64,000 nt of DNA, taken from NCBI RefSeq assembly GCF_001475935.1, contig NZ_LDQA01000029.1:1-64000 (forward strand). Reading direction: 5' to 3'. A program made the position numbers and the translations under genes. Positions 56,659 through 64,000 of the stretch are shown piece by piece. Position 1 is the first letter of the stretch; every line of letters starts with the position of its first letter. The DNA is from Aureimonas ureilytica. GTDB lineage: Bacteria > Pseudomonadota > Alphaproteobacteria > Rhizobiales > Rhizobiaceae. The notes below the pieces were generated by a model, which saw only the letters and a program-made list of their open reading frames with translations, did not search any database and was not told the DNA's origin.

Positions 56659-57600
56659 ATGACGCTGCGCGTCGTCTTCATGGGCACACCCGCCTTTTCC
56701 GTTCCGACGCTCCGCGCCCTCGCGGACGCCGGCCACGAGATCGCGGCCGTGTATTCGCAGCCGCCACGCCCGGCCGGTCGGCGGGGCCTCGCGCCGACGC
56801 CCTCGCCCGTCGCGCTTGAGGCCGAGCGGCTGGGGATCCAGATCCTCACGCCCGTTTCGCTGAAAGGTGCGGAGGAGCAGGCCGATTTCGCCGCGCTCCA
56901 GGCCGATGTCGCCGTCGTCGTCGCCTATGGGCTGCTTCTGCCGCAGGCGGTTCTGAATGCGCCGCGCCTCGGCGCGCTGAACGGCCATGGCTCGCTTCTG
57001 CCGCGCTGGCGCGGGGCCGCACCCATCCAGCGCGCCATCGAGGCGGGCGATGCCGAAACGGGCATGATGGTGATGCGCATGGAAGCCGGGCTCGACACCG
57101 GCCCGGTGGCGCTGACCGACACGCTCGCCATCGGCGCGCGTGAGACGGCCGGCGAGTTGCACGACCGCCTGTCCGAGTCCTGCGCCCGGTTGATGGTGCG
57201 GGCGCTGGCCGAACTCGAAGCCGACACGCTCCGCTTCGAGCCGCAGGACGCCATCGCCGCGCGCACGGGGCGCGACACGCTCTATGCCCGCAAGATCGAG
57301 AAGGGTGAGGCCGAGATCGACTGGACGCGCCCGGCCTCCGAGATCGCGCGCCGCATCAACGCCTTCTCACCCTTTCCCGGCGCGTGGACCACGTTGTCGG
57401 GCGAGCGCCTGAAGATGCTGCGCGCGGAAGCCTCTGATGGCACCGGCGAACCCGGCGCGGCCTTGGACGACCGGCTCCTGATCGCGGCGGGGGAGGGGGC
57501 GGTACGCCTTTTTGATGTGCAGCGCGCTGGCGGCAAGGCCGGCCCGGCGGAGGTCTTCCTGCGCGGCACGGCCGTGCCGGCCGGCACGCGGCTCGGATAG
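56659..57600 (+). CDS. fmt: Methionyl-tRNA formyltransferase
   Basis: 313 residues. N-terminal Rossmann fold [14 protein letters not shown]; active site Asn108-x-His110 in [17 protein letters not shown] and Asp146 in EAGLDTGPV. The usual IHAS is GHGS here, with catalytic residues kept. Formylates initiator tRNA; substrate for the def reaction. Confidence 0.94.
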   Translation: MTLRVVFMGTPAFSVPTLRALADAGHEIAAVYSQPPRPAGRRGLAPTPSPVALEAERLGIQILTPVSLKGAEEQADFAALQADVAVVVAYGLLLPQAVLNAPRLGALNGHGSLLPRWRGAAPIQRAIEAGDAETGMMVMRMEAGLDTGPVALTDTLAIGARETAGELHDRLSESCARLMVRALAELEADTLRFEPQDAIAARTGRDTLYARKIEKGEAEIDWTRPASEIARRINAFSPFPGAWTTLSGERLKMLRAEASDGTGEPGAALDDRLLIAAGEGAVRLFDVQRAGGKAGPAEVFLRGTAVPAGTRLG

Positions 57601-57603
57601 CTC

Positions 57604-58425
57604 ATGCCTCGCTACAAGCTCACCATCGAATATAACGGCACGGCCTATTGCGGCTGGCAGCGCCAGAAAAACGGCATGTCGGTTCAGGAAACGGTCGAGA
57701 TCGCGCTGAAAGCCTTTTGCAGCGAGGATGTCACGCTGTTCGGCGCGGGGCGCACGGATGCCGGCGTCCACGCGACGGGGCAGGTGGCCCATGTCGATAT
57801 CCCTAAGCTCTGGCGGACCGACACGGTGCGCGACGCGCTGAACGCGCGGCTGCGCGAGGAGGGGGGCGTCGCGATCCTCTCGGCCGAGCTGGTGCCCGAT
57901 CATTTCGACGCGCGCTTCTCAGCCCGCAAGCGGCACTATCTCTATCGCATACTGAACCGCCGCCCGCCGCCGAGCATCCTGAAAGGCCAGGTCTGGTGGT
58001 GCTGGAAGGCGCTGGATGTCGAGGCCATGGACCGCGCGGCCAAGCACCTTCTCGGCACCCATGATTTCAACACGTTCCGCTCGGTGAACTGTCAGGCGAA
58101 AAGCCCGGTGCGCACGCTGGAACGGCTGGATGTGGTGCGCGGACCCGGCGACGAGGTGCATATCCATGCCTCGGCGCAGTCCTTCCTGCACAACCAGATC
58201 CGCTCCTTCGCCGGCTCCCTGAAGCTCGTCGGTGAGCATCGCTGGAGCGACGGGGATCTGGTGGCCGCGCTGGAATCGCGCGACCGCAAGCGCTGCGGCC
58301 CGGTCGCGCCGCCCGACGGGCTGTATCTCACCCGCGTCGACTATGCAGCGCCGGGAGACCCGCCGCTTCGCTCAGGCTATGGGCACGCCGACGAGATCGG
58401 AGACGGCGGCGTAGGAGAGGAGTGA
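57604..58425 (+). CDS. truA: tRNA pseudouridine synthase A
   Basis: 273 residues. Catalytic Asp52 in [14 protein letters not shown]; later [12 protein letters not shown]. The C-terminal about 18 residues ([11 protein letters not shown]...) go beyond the core and overlap the convergent membrane protein gene by 54 bases. Confidence 0.94.
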   Translation: MPRYKLTIEYNGTAYCGWQRQKNGMSVQETVEIALKAFCSEDVTLFGAGRTDAGVHATGQVAHVDIPKLWRTDTVRDALNARLREEGGVAILSAELVPDHFDARFSARKRHYLYRILNRRPPPSILKGQVWWCWKALDVEAMDRAAKHLLGTHDFNTFRSVNCQAKSPVRTLERLDVVRGPGDEVHIHASAQSFLHNQIRSFAGSLKLVGEHRWSDGDLVAALESRDRKRCGPVAPPDGLYLTRVDYAAPGDPPLRSGYGHADEIGDGGVGEE

Positions 58426-58962
58426 GACGAAGACCATCATCGTGACGATGGCGACGGACATGGGAATGTCGGTGCCCGTCGCGTTGGCGATCAGCCGCAC
58501 GCTCAAGACGATCGAGGCGATGGCGACGACGAGTCCGAGCAGCGCCGTCAGGTCGCTCGGTCCCGTCAGCAGCAGGAGCAGGAAGAAGGGCGAGAAGACC
58601 CAGGCGAGAAACGCGCCGCCCCAGTTCGTCGCGACCACGAAGGGCACCATCTTCCGTGAGAAGCCGAGCACGCGCGCGAAGGACGCCATGATCAGGATCG
58701 GCAGAAGCCAGGCCGTCAGATCGGCCAGCGCATGGGCGCCATAGGTCGAGAAGCGCCCGAGATGTCCCGCAAAGGGCGGCCGCTCGACGCTTTCATATTC
58801 CAGCCAGGACAGAACCGTCGGCGGCAGGGCGACGACGAGCGCGGCGAAGGATCGCCAGAACCCGTCGGCGCTGATGTCGAGAAGCGACAGCCCGTCGCGC
58901 CGCCCGGCCATGAGGCGCGCGGCTCCGGTGAAGTAGCGCGCGATCTCGGCCAGACTCGGCAT
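58372..58962 (-). CDS. Predicted multi-pass membrane protein
   Basis: 196 residues with about five hydrophobic segments (for example [15 protein letters not shown] and [16 protein letters not shown]). No domain recognised. Start at 58962 is four bases after the dapE stop, so it is probably translated from the dapE transcript; homologues between truA and dapE occur in related genomes. Its 3' end is antisense to truA. Confidence 0.75.
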   Translation of the reverse strand: MPSLAEIARYFTGAARLMAGRRDGLSLLDISADGFWRSFAALVVALPPTVLSWLEYESVERPPFAGHLGRFSTYGAHALADLTAWLLPILIMASFARVLGFSRKMVPFVVATNWGGAFLAWVFSPFFLLLLLTGPSDLTALLGLVVAIASIVLSVRLIANATGTDIPMSVAIVTMMVFVSLLSYAAVSDLVGVPIA

Positions 58963-58966
58963 GAAA

Positions 58967-60160
58967 TCAGGACTGGGCGGCGAACCAGCGGGTGAGGAAG
59001 GTCTCATAGATAGCCGTCAGCGTTTCGAGGTCCGATAGGGCGACACGTTCATTGGCCATATGCATCGTCTTGCCGACAAGTCCGAATTCGACCACCGGGC
59101 AATGGTTTTTGATATAGCGCGCGTCCGAGGTTCCGCCCGAGGTGGACAATTCGGGCCGGCGACCCGTCACCGCCTCCACCGCGTCCGAAAGCTCTTCCAC
59201 CAAGGGGCCGGGCGCCGTCACGAACACATCCGACACCGGCTCGCGCCATGTCATCTCGTAGAGATCCGCCACGTCCCGGCCCGGTGCGACGCCGGAAAGA
59301 GCTGTTTCGATTCGTCGCAGCACTTCGGCGCGCAGCGTCTCGGGCGTCCAGTGATCGTTGAAGCGGATGTTGAAACGGATGGCGACCCGCGCGGGGATGA
59401 CGTTGCTGGCCGAATTGCCCGTGTCCACCGTCGTCACTTCCAGATTGGACGGCTGGAACCGCTCCGTGCCGCCATCCAGCGGCGTGTTCTGCAAGGCGGC
59501 GAGGACGAGGGCGAGGCGGCGCATCGGATTGTCGGCGAGGTGGGGATAGGCGACATGGCCCTGCCGCCCGTTCAGCGTGACGACGCCCGAGAACGAGCCG
59601 CGTCGGCCGATCTTGATCATGTCGCCAAGCGCTTCGGGATTGGTCGGCTCGCCGAGAAGACAGGCGTCGAAGCGGTGCCCCGCCTGTTCGGCATGGGCGA
59701 GCAGCTTCACCGTGCCGTTGATGGCCGGCCCTTCTTCGTCGCCTGTGATCAGGAAGGACAGGCGGCCTTCGGGCAGCGCGCCCTTCGATTCGAGTCGCGC
59801 GACGGCGGCCACGAAGCAGGCGATTCCCCCCTTCATATCCACAGCGCCCCGGCCGTAGATCTCTCCATCTTTAACGATTGCGGCGAAGGGCGGCTGCGAC
59901 CAATCGGCGTCGGGCCCGGGCGGCACGACATCAGTGTGTCCGGCAAAGCACAGGTGCGGTCCGGCCTGGCCGCGAATCGCCAGAAGGTTCTCGATGGCGG
60001 GGGTTCCATCGGCCTCGAAAATCGGGCGTTCCACGAGGAATCCCAAAGGCTTCAGCATAGCCTCCAGCGTGCCCAGAGCCCCTGCGTCTTCGGGGGTCAC
60101 AGAGGCGCAGCGCAGAAGGCGGGAGAGGTTGTCGGCGGGGTCGAGAAGGGTCGTGCTCAT
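58967..60160 (-). CDS. dapE: Succinyl-diaminopimelate desuccinylase
   Basis: 397-residue zinc peptidase-like enzyme of the lysine/DAP pathway. Metal motifs FAGHTDVVP and GRGAVDMKGG, catalytic glutamate in TGDEEGPA, C-terminal KTMHMANERV. Acts on the product made through DapD, which is encoded 2 kb away on the same strand. Confidence 0.94.
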   Translation of the reverse strand: MSTTLLDPADNLSRLLRCASVTPEDAGALGTLEAMLKPLGFLVERPIFEADGTPAIENLLAIRGQAGPHLCFAGHTDVVPPGPDADWSQPPFAAIVKDGEIYGRGAVDMKGGIACFVAAVARLESKGALPEGRLSFLITGDEEGPAINGTVKLLAHAEQAGHRFDACLLGEPTNPEALGDMIKIGRRGSFSGVVTLNGRQGHVAYPHLADNPMRRLALVLAALQNTPLDGGTERFQPSNLEVTTVDTGNSASNVIPARVAIRFNIRFNDHWTPETLRAEVLRRIETALSGVAPGRDVADLYEMTWREPVSDVFVTAPGPLVEELSDAVEAVTGRRPELSTSGGTSDARYIKNHCPVVEFGLVGKTMHMANERVALSDLETLTAIYETFLTRWFAAQS

Positions 60161-60365
60161 GACTGTTTTCTAACGCGCCGAAAGCCGCTTCGCCACTGAA
60201 CTTGTCCACAGGCTGGATTCTTCGTTTTTTGGGGGTGGTGCTTTTTGGTCACGATGCGCTAATCTTTGTGAACGGTCGGTAACCTTTGACCCAGCCCTGC
60301 CACGTTTCGGCCGGGTTTGGTCACGAAGGCTTCCCACCGAGCGAAATAGCTGAGGGGATTCCTGC

Positions 60366-61640
60366 ATGACGCATCAATGGGCCGAAGGAGCCCGGATCGC
60401 TCGCGCGCGTTCCGGCCGTATGGTTTCGGTGGCCTCTCTGGCCCTCCTCGCACCTTTGATGCTTTCGGCATGTGTCTCCGACGGAGACAAGCTCAGCGGC
60501 ACCGCTGACATCTCCCCCACCAAGACGTCGGGCACCAAGTCCGAAGTCGTGCAGATCGCCAAGAACGACAACGGTCCGACCCGCGTCATCGCTCCCTCCG
60601 CCAAGCCGAGCGAGAAGAGCGCCGAACAGACCGAACAGAAGGGCGGGCGCGTCGTCGCTGCCCGCGCCGAGGTCGCAGAGGCCAAGCCCTCCCTCGGCAG
60701 CCGCGCCTATGGCACCGCCGTCGCCGCCAAGAACAGCGTCGTAGCCGGCGCGGTGCGGGTCGGTGAAAAAGCCGTCGCCGTCGCCAATGTGTCCGCCGCC
60801 ACGATCCAGAACGTCGCGCAGGCCGCCAAGGACACGATCACGGGCGATCCCAAGATCGACCGCATGATCGCCGCCGCCGCCGACGAAAACGAGATTCCAC
60901 GCGAACTGGCCTATGCCGTGGTGCGCGTCGAAAGCCATTACAATCCGCGCGCTCGCGGCGCCGGCGTCTACGGCCTGTCGCAGATCAAGCCCGCCACGGC
61001 GCGGGGCCTCGGTTTCTCCGGCCCGGCGGAAGCCCTGCTCGATCCTGAAACCAATCTTCGCTACGGCATGCGCTATCTCAAGGGCGCCTACGAAGAAGGC
61101 AATGGTGACATCTGCCGCACGGCGATGAAGTACAAGGGCGGACACCGGACCACGGTCATGTCCAAATCCGCCAGCGTCTACTGCTCCAACGTCAAGCGCC
61201 ACATGGCGGAGATCCGCTCGCGCAAGACTCCGGCCATGTCGGACACCGCCTCGCTCGTCGCTGCCGTCGAGCCGACCGTGCGCAAGGGCCTCGTCGCCCG
61301 CGCCGTCGCTGCCCATCCGGCCGAAGCGCGCGGCGAGGTCAAGCCGACCGTCGCCGCGACGCTTTCCAGGCCGCAATCCACCAACGCTCCGGCCGCCGCA
61401 ACGGCTCTGACCGGCACGGACGAAGCCACGAGCGGCGCGATCGCCGCCGTGTCGGCGCCCGTCCCCGCGCCGCGCCCGATCATCCGCCTCGCTGAAAATC
61501 ATATCCCGCCGCTGATCGCCCCGCAGCCGGCCGAAGCCGGCGCGCCCGATGGCAGCCGCGTGACCCATCGCTCGCAGCCCGAGATCGACCGTGACCGGTT
61601 CGGCGGCGCCTTCGATGCCTCGACGCGGCCCGCACAGTAA
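60366..61640 (+). CDS. SLT-domain lytic transglycosylase lipoprotein
   Basis: 424 residues. Lipobox LMLSAC, Cys36; a long Lys/Ala-rich linker (about 45-155), then the Slt domain with catalytic Glu189 in VRVESHYNPRARG and GVYGLSQIKPATARGLGF. The C-terminal 150 residues are Ala/Pro-rich. GAGGGG about eight bases before the ATG. Probably an outer-membrane-linked peptidoglycan hydrolase. Confidence 0.9.
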   Translation: MTHQWAEGARIARARSGRMVSVASLALLAPLMLSACVSDGDKLSGTADISPTKTSGTKSEVVQIAKNDNGPTRVIAPSAKPSEKSAEQTEQKGGRVVAARAEVAEAKPSLGSRAYGTAVAAKNSVVAGAVRVGEKAVAVANVSAATIQNVAQAAKDTITGDPKIDRMIAAAADENEIPRELAYAVVRVESHYNPRARGAGVYGLSQIKPATARGLGFSGPAEALLDPETNLRYGMRYLKGAYEEGNGDICRTAMKYKGGHRTTVMSKSASVYCSNVKRHMAEIRSRKTPAMSDTASLVAAVEPTVRKGLVARAVAAHPAEARGEVKPTVAATLSRPQSTNAPAAATALTGTDEATSGAIAAVSAPVPAPRPIIRLAENHIPPLIAPQPAEAGAPDGSRVTHRSQPEIDRDRFGGAFDASTRPAQ

Positions 61641-61691
61641 GATTGCCAAGCGTGCGCCCGCTCGGACGGGCAGCCATCGCAAGGAAATAAT

Positions 61692-61717
61692 AAAGCCGGG
61701 TTCGTCCCGGCTTTTTT
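61692..61717 (+). terminator. Terminator of the transglycosylase gene
   Basis: AAAGCCGGG-TTCGT-CCCGGCTTT followed by TTT; 9-base perfect stem, 51 bases after the stop. Confidence 0.92.
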
Positions 61718-62020
61718 CATGCGCGGTTGGGAAGGCGCGTGAGGACAGGGAAGTGCGGCACCAGTCGCGGCCCGAAAAGCCGCCGCGATATGTCGGCGGA
61801 ACGCTGGGCCGCTGCGGCTCTGGATGCGCTGGGCGGGAGATGGAACTGTGTCGAAAGTCCGTCCGTGCGCGGCCCGATGGCGCTCTCCATCCGGGCTGCT
61901 TCTCCGATTTCGGCTCCTGCTCCTGGTAGAGGCCGCGTTCGTTGTCGCTCCGCAAAGCGGAAACCCCCACAGCGATCGCTCGAAGGGCTTCCAAAACGAT
62001 CTCTCGGAGAATGCCGTCGA
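61718..62020. other. Intergenic region with no gene seen
   Basis: About 300 bases between two terminators. Frames on both strands run through the terminator hairpin or lack a ribosome site; none is reported. Confidence 0.4.
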
Positions 62021-62048
62021 ATGCACGGCGCTGTCTTGCGCCGTGCAT
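62021..62048 (-). terminator. Terminator-like hairpin after dapD
   Basis: ATGCACGGCGC-TGTCTT-GCGCCGTGCAT: a perfect 11-base stem 12 bases after the dapD stop; weak U-tract. Confidence 0.6.
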
Positions 62049-62059
62049 CCCCTCTTCGA

Positions 62060-62908
62060 TCAGGCGCGCAAGAGATCGTTGATGGACGTCTTGGAGCGGG
62101 TGCGCTCGTCCACGCGCTTGACGATCACCGCGCAATAAAGCGCCGGGCCGGCCTCGCCATTGCCCATCGGCTTGCCCGGCAGCGAGCCAGCGACGACGAC
62201 GGAATAGGGCGGCACTTCGCCATAGGTGATGGAGCCCGTCTCGCGGTCCACGATCTTGGTGGACTGGCCGATGAAGACGCCCATGCCGAGAACCGAGCCC
62301 TCGCGCACGATGCAGCCTTCCACGACTTCCGAACGTGCGCCGATGAAGCAATTGTCCTCGATGATGGTCGGGCCGGCCTGAAGCGGCTCCAACACGCCGC
62401 CGATGCCCACGCCCCCGGAGAGGTGCACATGCGCGCCGATCTGCGCGCAGGAGCCGACGGTCGCCCAGGTGTCCACCATCGTGCCTTCACCGACCGAGGC
62501 GCCGAGATTGACGAAGCTCGGCATCAGGATGGCGTTCTTGCCGATATGGGCGGAGCGGCGCACGATCGCGCCCGGCACGGCCCGAAAGCCGGCCTCGCGA
62601 TACTGCGTTTCCGTCCAGCCGTCGAACTTCGAGGGCACCTTGTCCCACCAGTTCGCCCCGCCCGGCGCGCCGGAGACGAGTTCCATGTCGTTCAGACGGA
62701 AGGACAGGAGCACGGCCTTCTTCAGCCATTGATGCACGGTCCATTGACCGTCGCCGCCGCGCGTCGCGACCTTGAGCGCGCCTCGGTCGAGTCCGTTCAG
62801 CGCCTCGTTTACCGCGTCGCGAACCTCGCCTTGGGTCTGCGCGTTGACGGAGTCCCGGTTGTCGAAGGCGGTTTCGATGATCTGTTCAAGCTGGGCGTGG
62901 TCGGTCAT
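62060..62908 (-). CDS. dapD: Tetrahydrodipicolinate N-succinyltransferase
   Basis: 282 residues. Left-handed beta-helix enzyme with hexapeptide repeats ([42 protein letters not shown]), conserved [20 protein letters not shown]. First committed step of the succinylase branch to DAP/lysine. ATG at 62908 has AAGGA eight bases before; the longer frame to 63412 overlaps the divergent gene and is rejected. Confidence 0.95.
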   Translation of the reverse strand: MTDHAQLEQIIETAFDNRDSVNAQTQGEVRDAVNEALNGLDRGALKVATRGGDGQWTVHQWLKKAVLLSFRLNDMELVSGAPGGANWWDKVPSKFDGWTETQYREAGFRAVPGAIVRRSAHIGKNAILMPSFVNLGASVGEGTMVDTWATVGSCAQIGAHVHLSGGVGIGGVLEPLQAGPTIIEDNCFIGARSEVVEGCIVREGSVLGMGVFIGQSTKIVDRETGSITYGEVPPYSVVVAGSLPGKPMGNGEAGPALYCAVIVKRVDERTRSKTSINDLLRA

Positions 62909-63000
62909 CCGTGCGTCCTTGTGTAGCGGCGTGAAAGCTTCGGGCATGACGCTTCCTCTATTGGAAGCCCCCTGGACAATCAACGCGAGGACGATGGCGC

Positions 63001-63873
63001 GTGGCGATGGAAACCGACAAGGACCTTCTTTCGGGTGCAGAGGGCGAAGAAGCCTTTTCGCCTTTTCCAACTTCGGGCGAGGATCGGGCGCGTCAGACGG
63101 CCAAGCCCCGCACGCCCCAGACCCTCTCGCCGACCTATCGCCTTGCCTATGACGACCCGGACTTTCTCGCCTCCGAGCCGATGCGCGGCGTCCGGCTGCA
63201 ACTGGAACTGATGAAGCCCGACATGGCGCTGACGGAAGCGGGCATCCTGTCCACCGTCGTGCTCTTCGGCGGCGCGCGCATCCCCGAGCCCGGCCACGAT
63301 CCCTGGGCGGCCCGCACGCCGGAACAGGCCGAGCGGCTACGCGCCAACAGCCATTACTACGACGAGGCCCGGCGCTTCGCGCAACTCGCCTCGCGCCATT
63401 CAGCCAACTCATCCGGCGGCAAGGAATTCGTGATCGTCACCGGCGGCGGGCCGGGCGTCATGGAAGCGGGCAATCGCGGCGCATCCGATGTCGGCGCGGT
63501 GTCCATCGCGCTCAACATCACGCTGCCGCACGAGCAGGCGCCCAATCCCTATGCGACGCCGGAGCTTTGCTTCAACTTCCATTATTTCGCGATCCGCAAG
63601 ATGCATTTCCTCTTGCGCGCCAAGGCCATGGCGATCTTCCCCGGCGGCTTCGGCACGATGGACGAATTGTTCGAGGCGCTGACGCTGATCCAGACCCGGC
63701 GCATGGCGCGCATTCCGGTGGTGCTGTTCGGCGAAAGTTTCTGGCGGCGCGTGGTGGATTTCGAATTCCTGGCGCAGGAAGGCACGATCGCCCCCGACGA
63801 TCTCGGCCTCATCCATTTTGTGGATACGGCCGAACAGGGCTGGGATATCATCCGCAGCTATTACGAGTTCTGA
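63001..63873 (+). CDS. LOG family (TIGR00730-like) Rossmann-fold protein
   Basis: 290 residues. [14 protein letters not shown] and [12 protein letters not shown] are the nucleotide-binding and catalytic motifs of LOG-type phosphoribohydrolases, releasing bases from nucleoside monophosphates. An N-terminal extension of about 55 residues precedes the fold. Start GTG at 63001 or ATG at 63007; neither has a strong site. Divergent from dapD. Confidence 0.88.
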   Translation: MAMETDKDLLSGAEGEEAFSPFPTSGEDRARQTAKPRTPQTLSPTYRLAYDDPDFLASEPMRGVRLQLELMKPDMALTEAGILSTVVLFGGARIPEPGHDPWAARTPEQAERLRANSHYYDEARRFAQLASRHSANSSGGKEFVIVTGGGPGVMEAGNRGASDVGAVSIALNITLPHEQAPNPYATPELCFNFHYFAIRKMHFLLRAKAMAIFPGGFGTMDELFEALTLIQTRRMARIPVVLFGESFWRRVVDFEFLAQEGTIAPDDLGLIHFVDTAEQGWDIIRSYYEF

Positions 63874-63945
63874 TCCGGCCGGAACCCGGCCCATCCCGCG
63901 ACGTTTTTCTCCCAAGCCATAAATCTTGAGGGAAGGAAATTAGCC

Positions 63946-64000
63946 ATGGGCGAGTTCGATACCGATTCCGCGATGATGCGCCGTCAGCAGAACATGGACG
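63946..64000 (+). CDS. Start of a gene truncated by the window edge
   Basis: Begins MGEFDTDSAMMRRQQNMD, with GAGGGAAGGAAA as ribosome site upstream. Only 18 codons visible; product not identifiable. Confidence 0.6.
   Translation, partial: MGEFDTDSAMMRRQQNMD

Noticed and set aside
61499-62026. 175-codon minus frame after dapD
   Set aside because: Runs through the transglycosylase terminator and its 3' end is antisense to that gene.

Overview
The window is high-GC, gene-dense chromosomal DNA of an alphaproteobacterium, most likely of the order Hyphomicrobiales (Rhizobiales). The evidence is the gene content and order: cycM-kdsB-pheA, a small SRP RNA followed by dnaX-ybaB-recR, def-fmt-truA next to dapE/dapD, a cpa/tad Flp-pilus locus, and DUF1127 and other small rhizobial proteins. 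An Aurantimonadaceae-like member would fit, but that is inference. I see no phage, insertion sequence, CRISPR array, tRNA or rRNA.

Region by region. 1-6850 (+): a tightly overlapping nucleoside uptake and catabolism operon, with an ABC transporter ATPase (5' end outside the window), a VOC protein, two permeases, cdd, purine nucleoside phosphorylase, deoC and deoA. 6930-11538: an interruption with a retroviral-type aspartic protease, two tiny hydrophilic proteins, a di-haem cytochrome c peroxidase and a secreted phosphatase preceded by a clear Pho box. 11651-14528 (-): the rest of the nucleoside pathway, upp, add and deoB. 14636-26377: a complete Flp (Tad) pilus locus, with tadE-like genes and a secretin-N-domain protein on the minus strand, then flp pilin, cpaABCDEF, tadB and tadC on the plus strand, and tadD convergent. 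26487-29162: M17 aminopeptidase, MarR regulator and NlpC/P60 hydrolase. 29344-30285: GhrA-type reductase. 30332-40042 (-): a peptide ABC importer operon of the YejABEF type with two solute-binding proteins (one Sec, one Tat), a histidine-rich CDF metal exporter embedded between the second permease and the ATPase, and a Nudix hydrolase at the end.

40235-43082: cytochrome c (cycM) divergent from a single open reading frame that joins complete KdsB (KDO cytidylyltransferase) and PheA (prephenate dehydratase with ACT domain) with almost no linker. This fusion is the most unusual gene in the window. 43212-48273: DUF1127 protein, nudC-HIT pair, SRP RNA with a recognisable promoter, dnaX-ybaB-recR. 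48277-55000: accessory genes, including a DUF4188-like gene divergent from a TetR regulator with a striking double palindrome between them, a MltB-type transglycosylase, a second CDF protein, a GNAT acetyltransferase, a small conserved protein and a trypsin-like protease. 54846-64000: housekeeping genes rmuC, def-fmt-truA, a membrane protein, dapE, an SLT lipoprotein, dapD, a LOG-family protein, and the start of one more gene cut by the window edge.

In function the window combines nucleoside salvage, surface pili, peptide uptake, cell envelope and lysine/KDO/phenylalanine precursor synthesis, and DNA repair. Nothing in it is an obvious novel defence system. The best leads are the KdsB-PheA fusion, the metal exporter built into the peptide importer operon with its expandable hexanucleotide repeat, the TetR double operator and several unexplained long inverted repeats.
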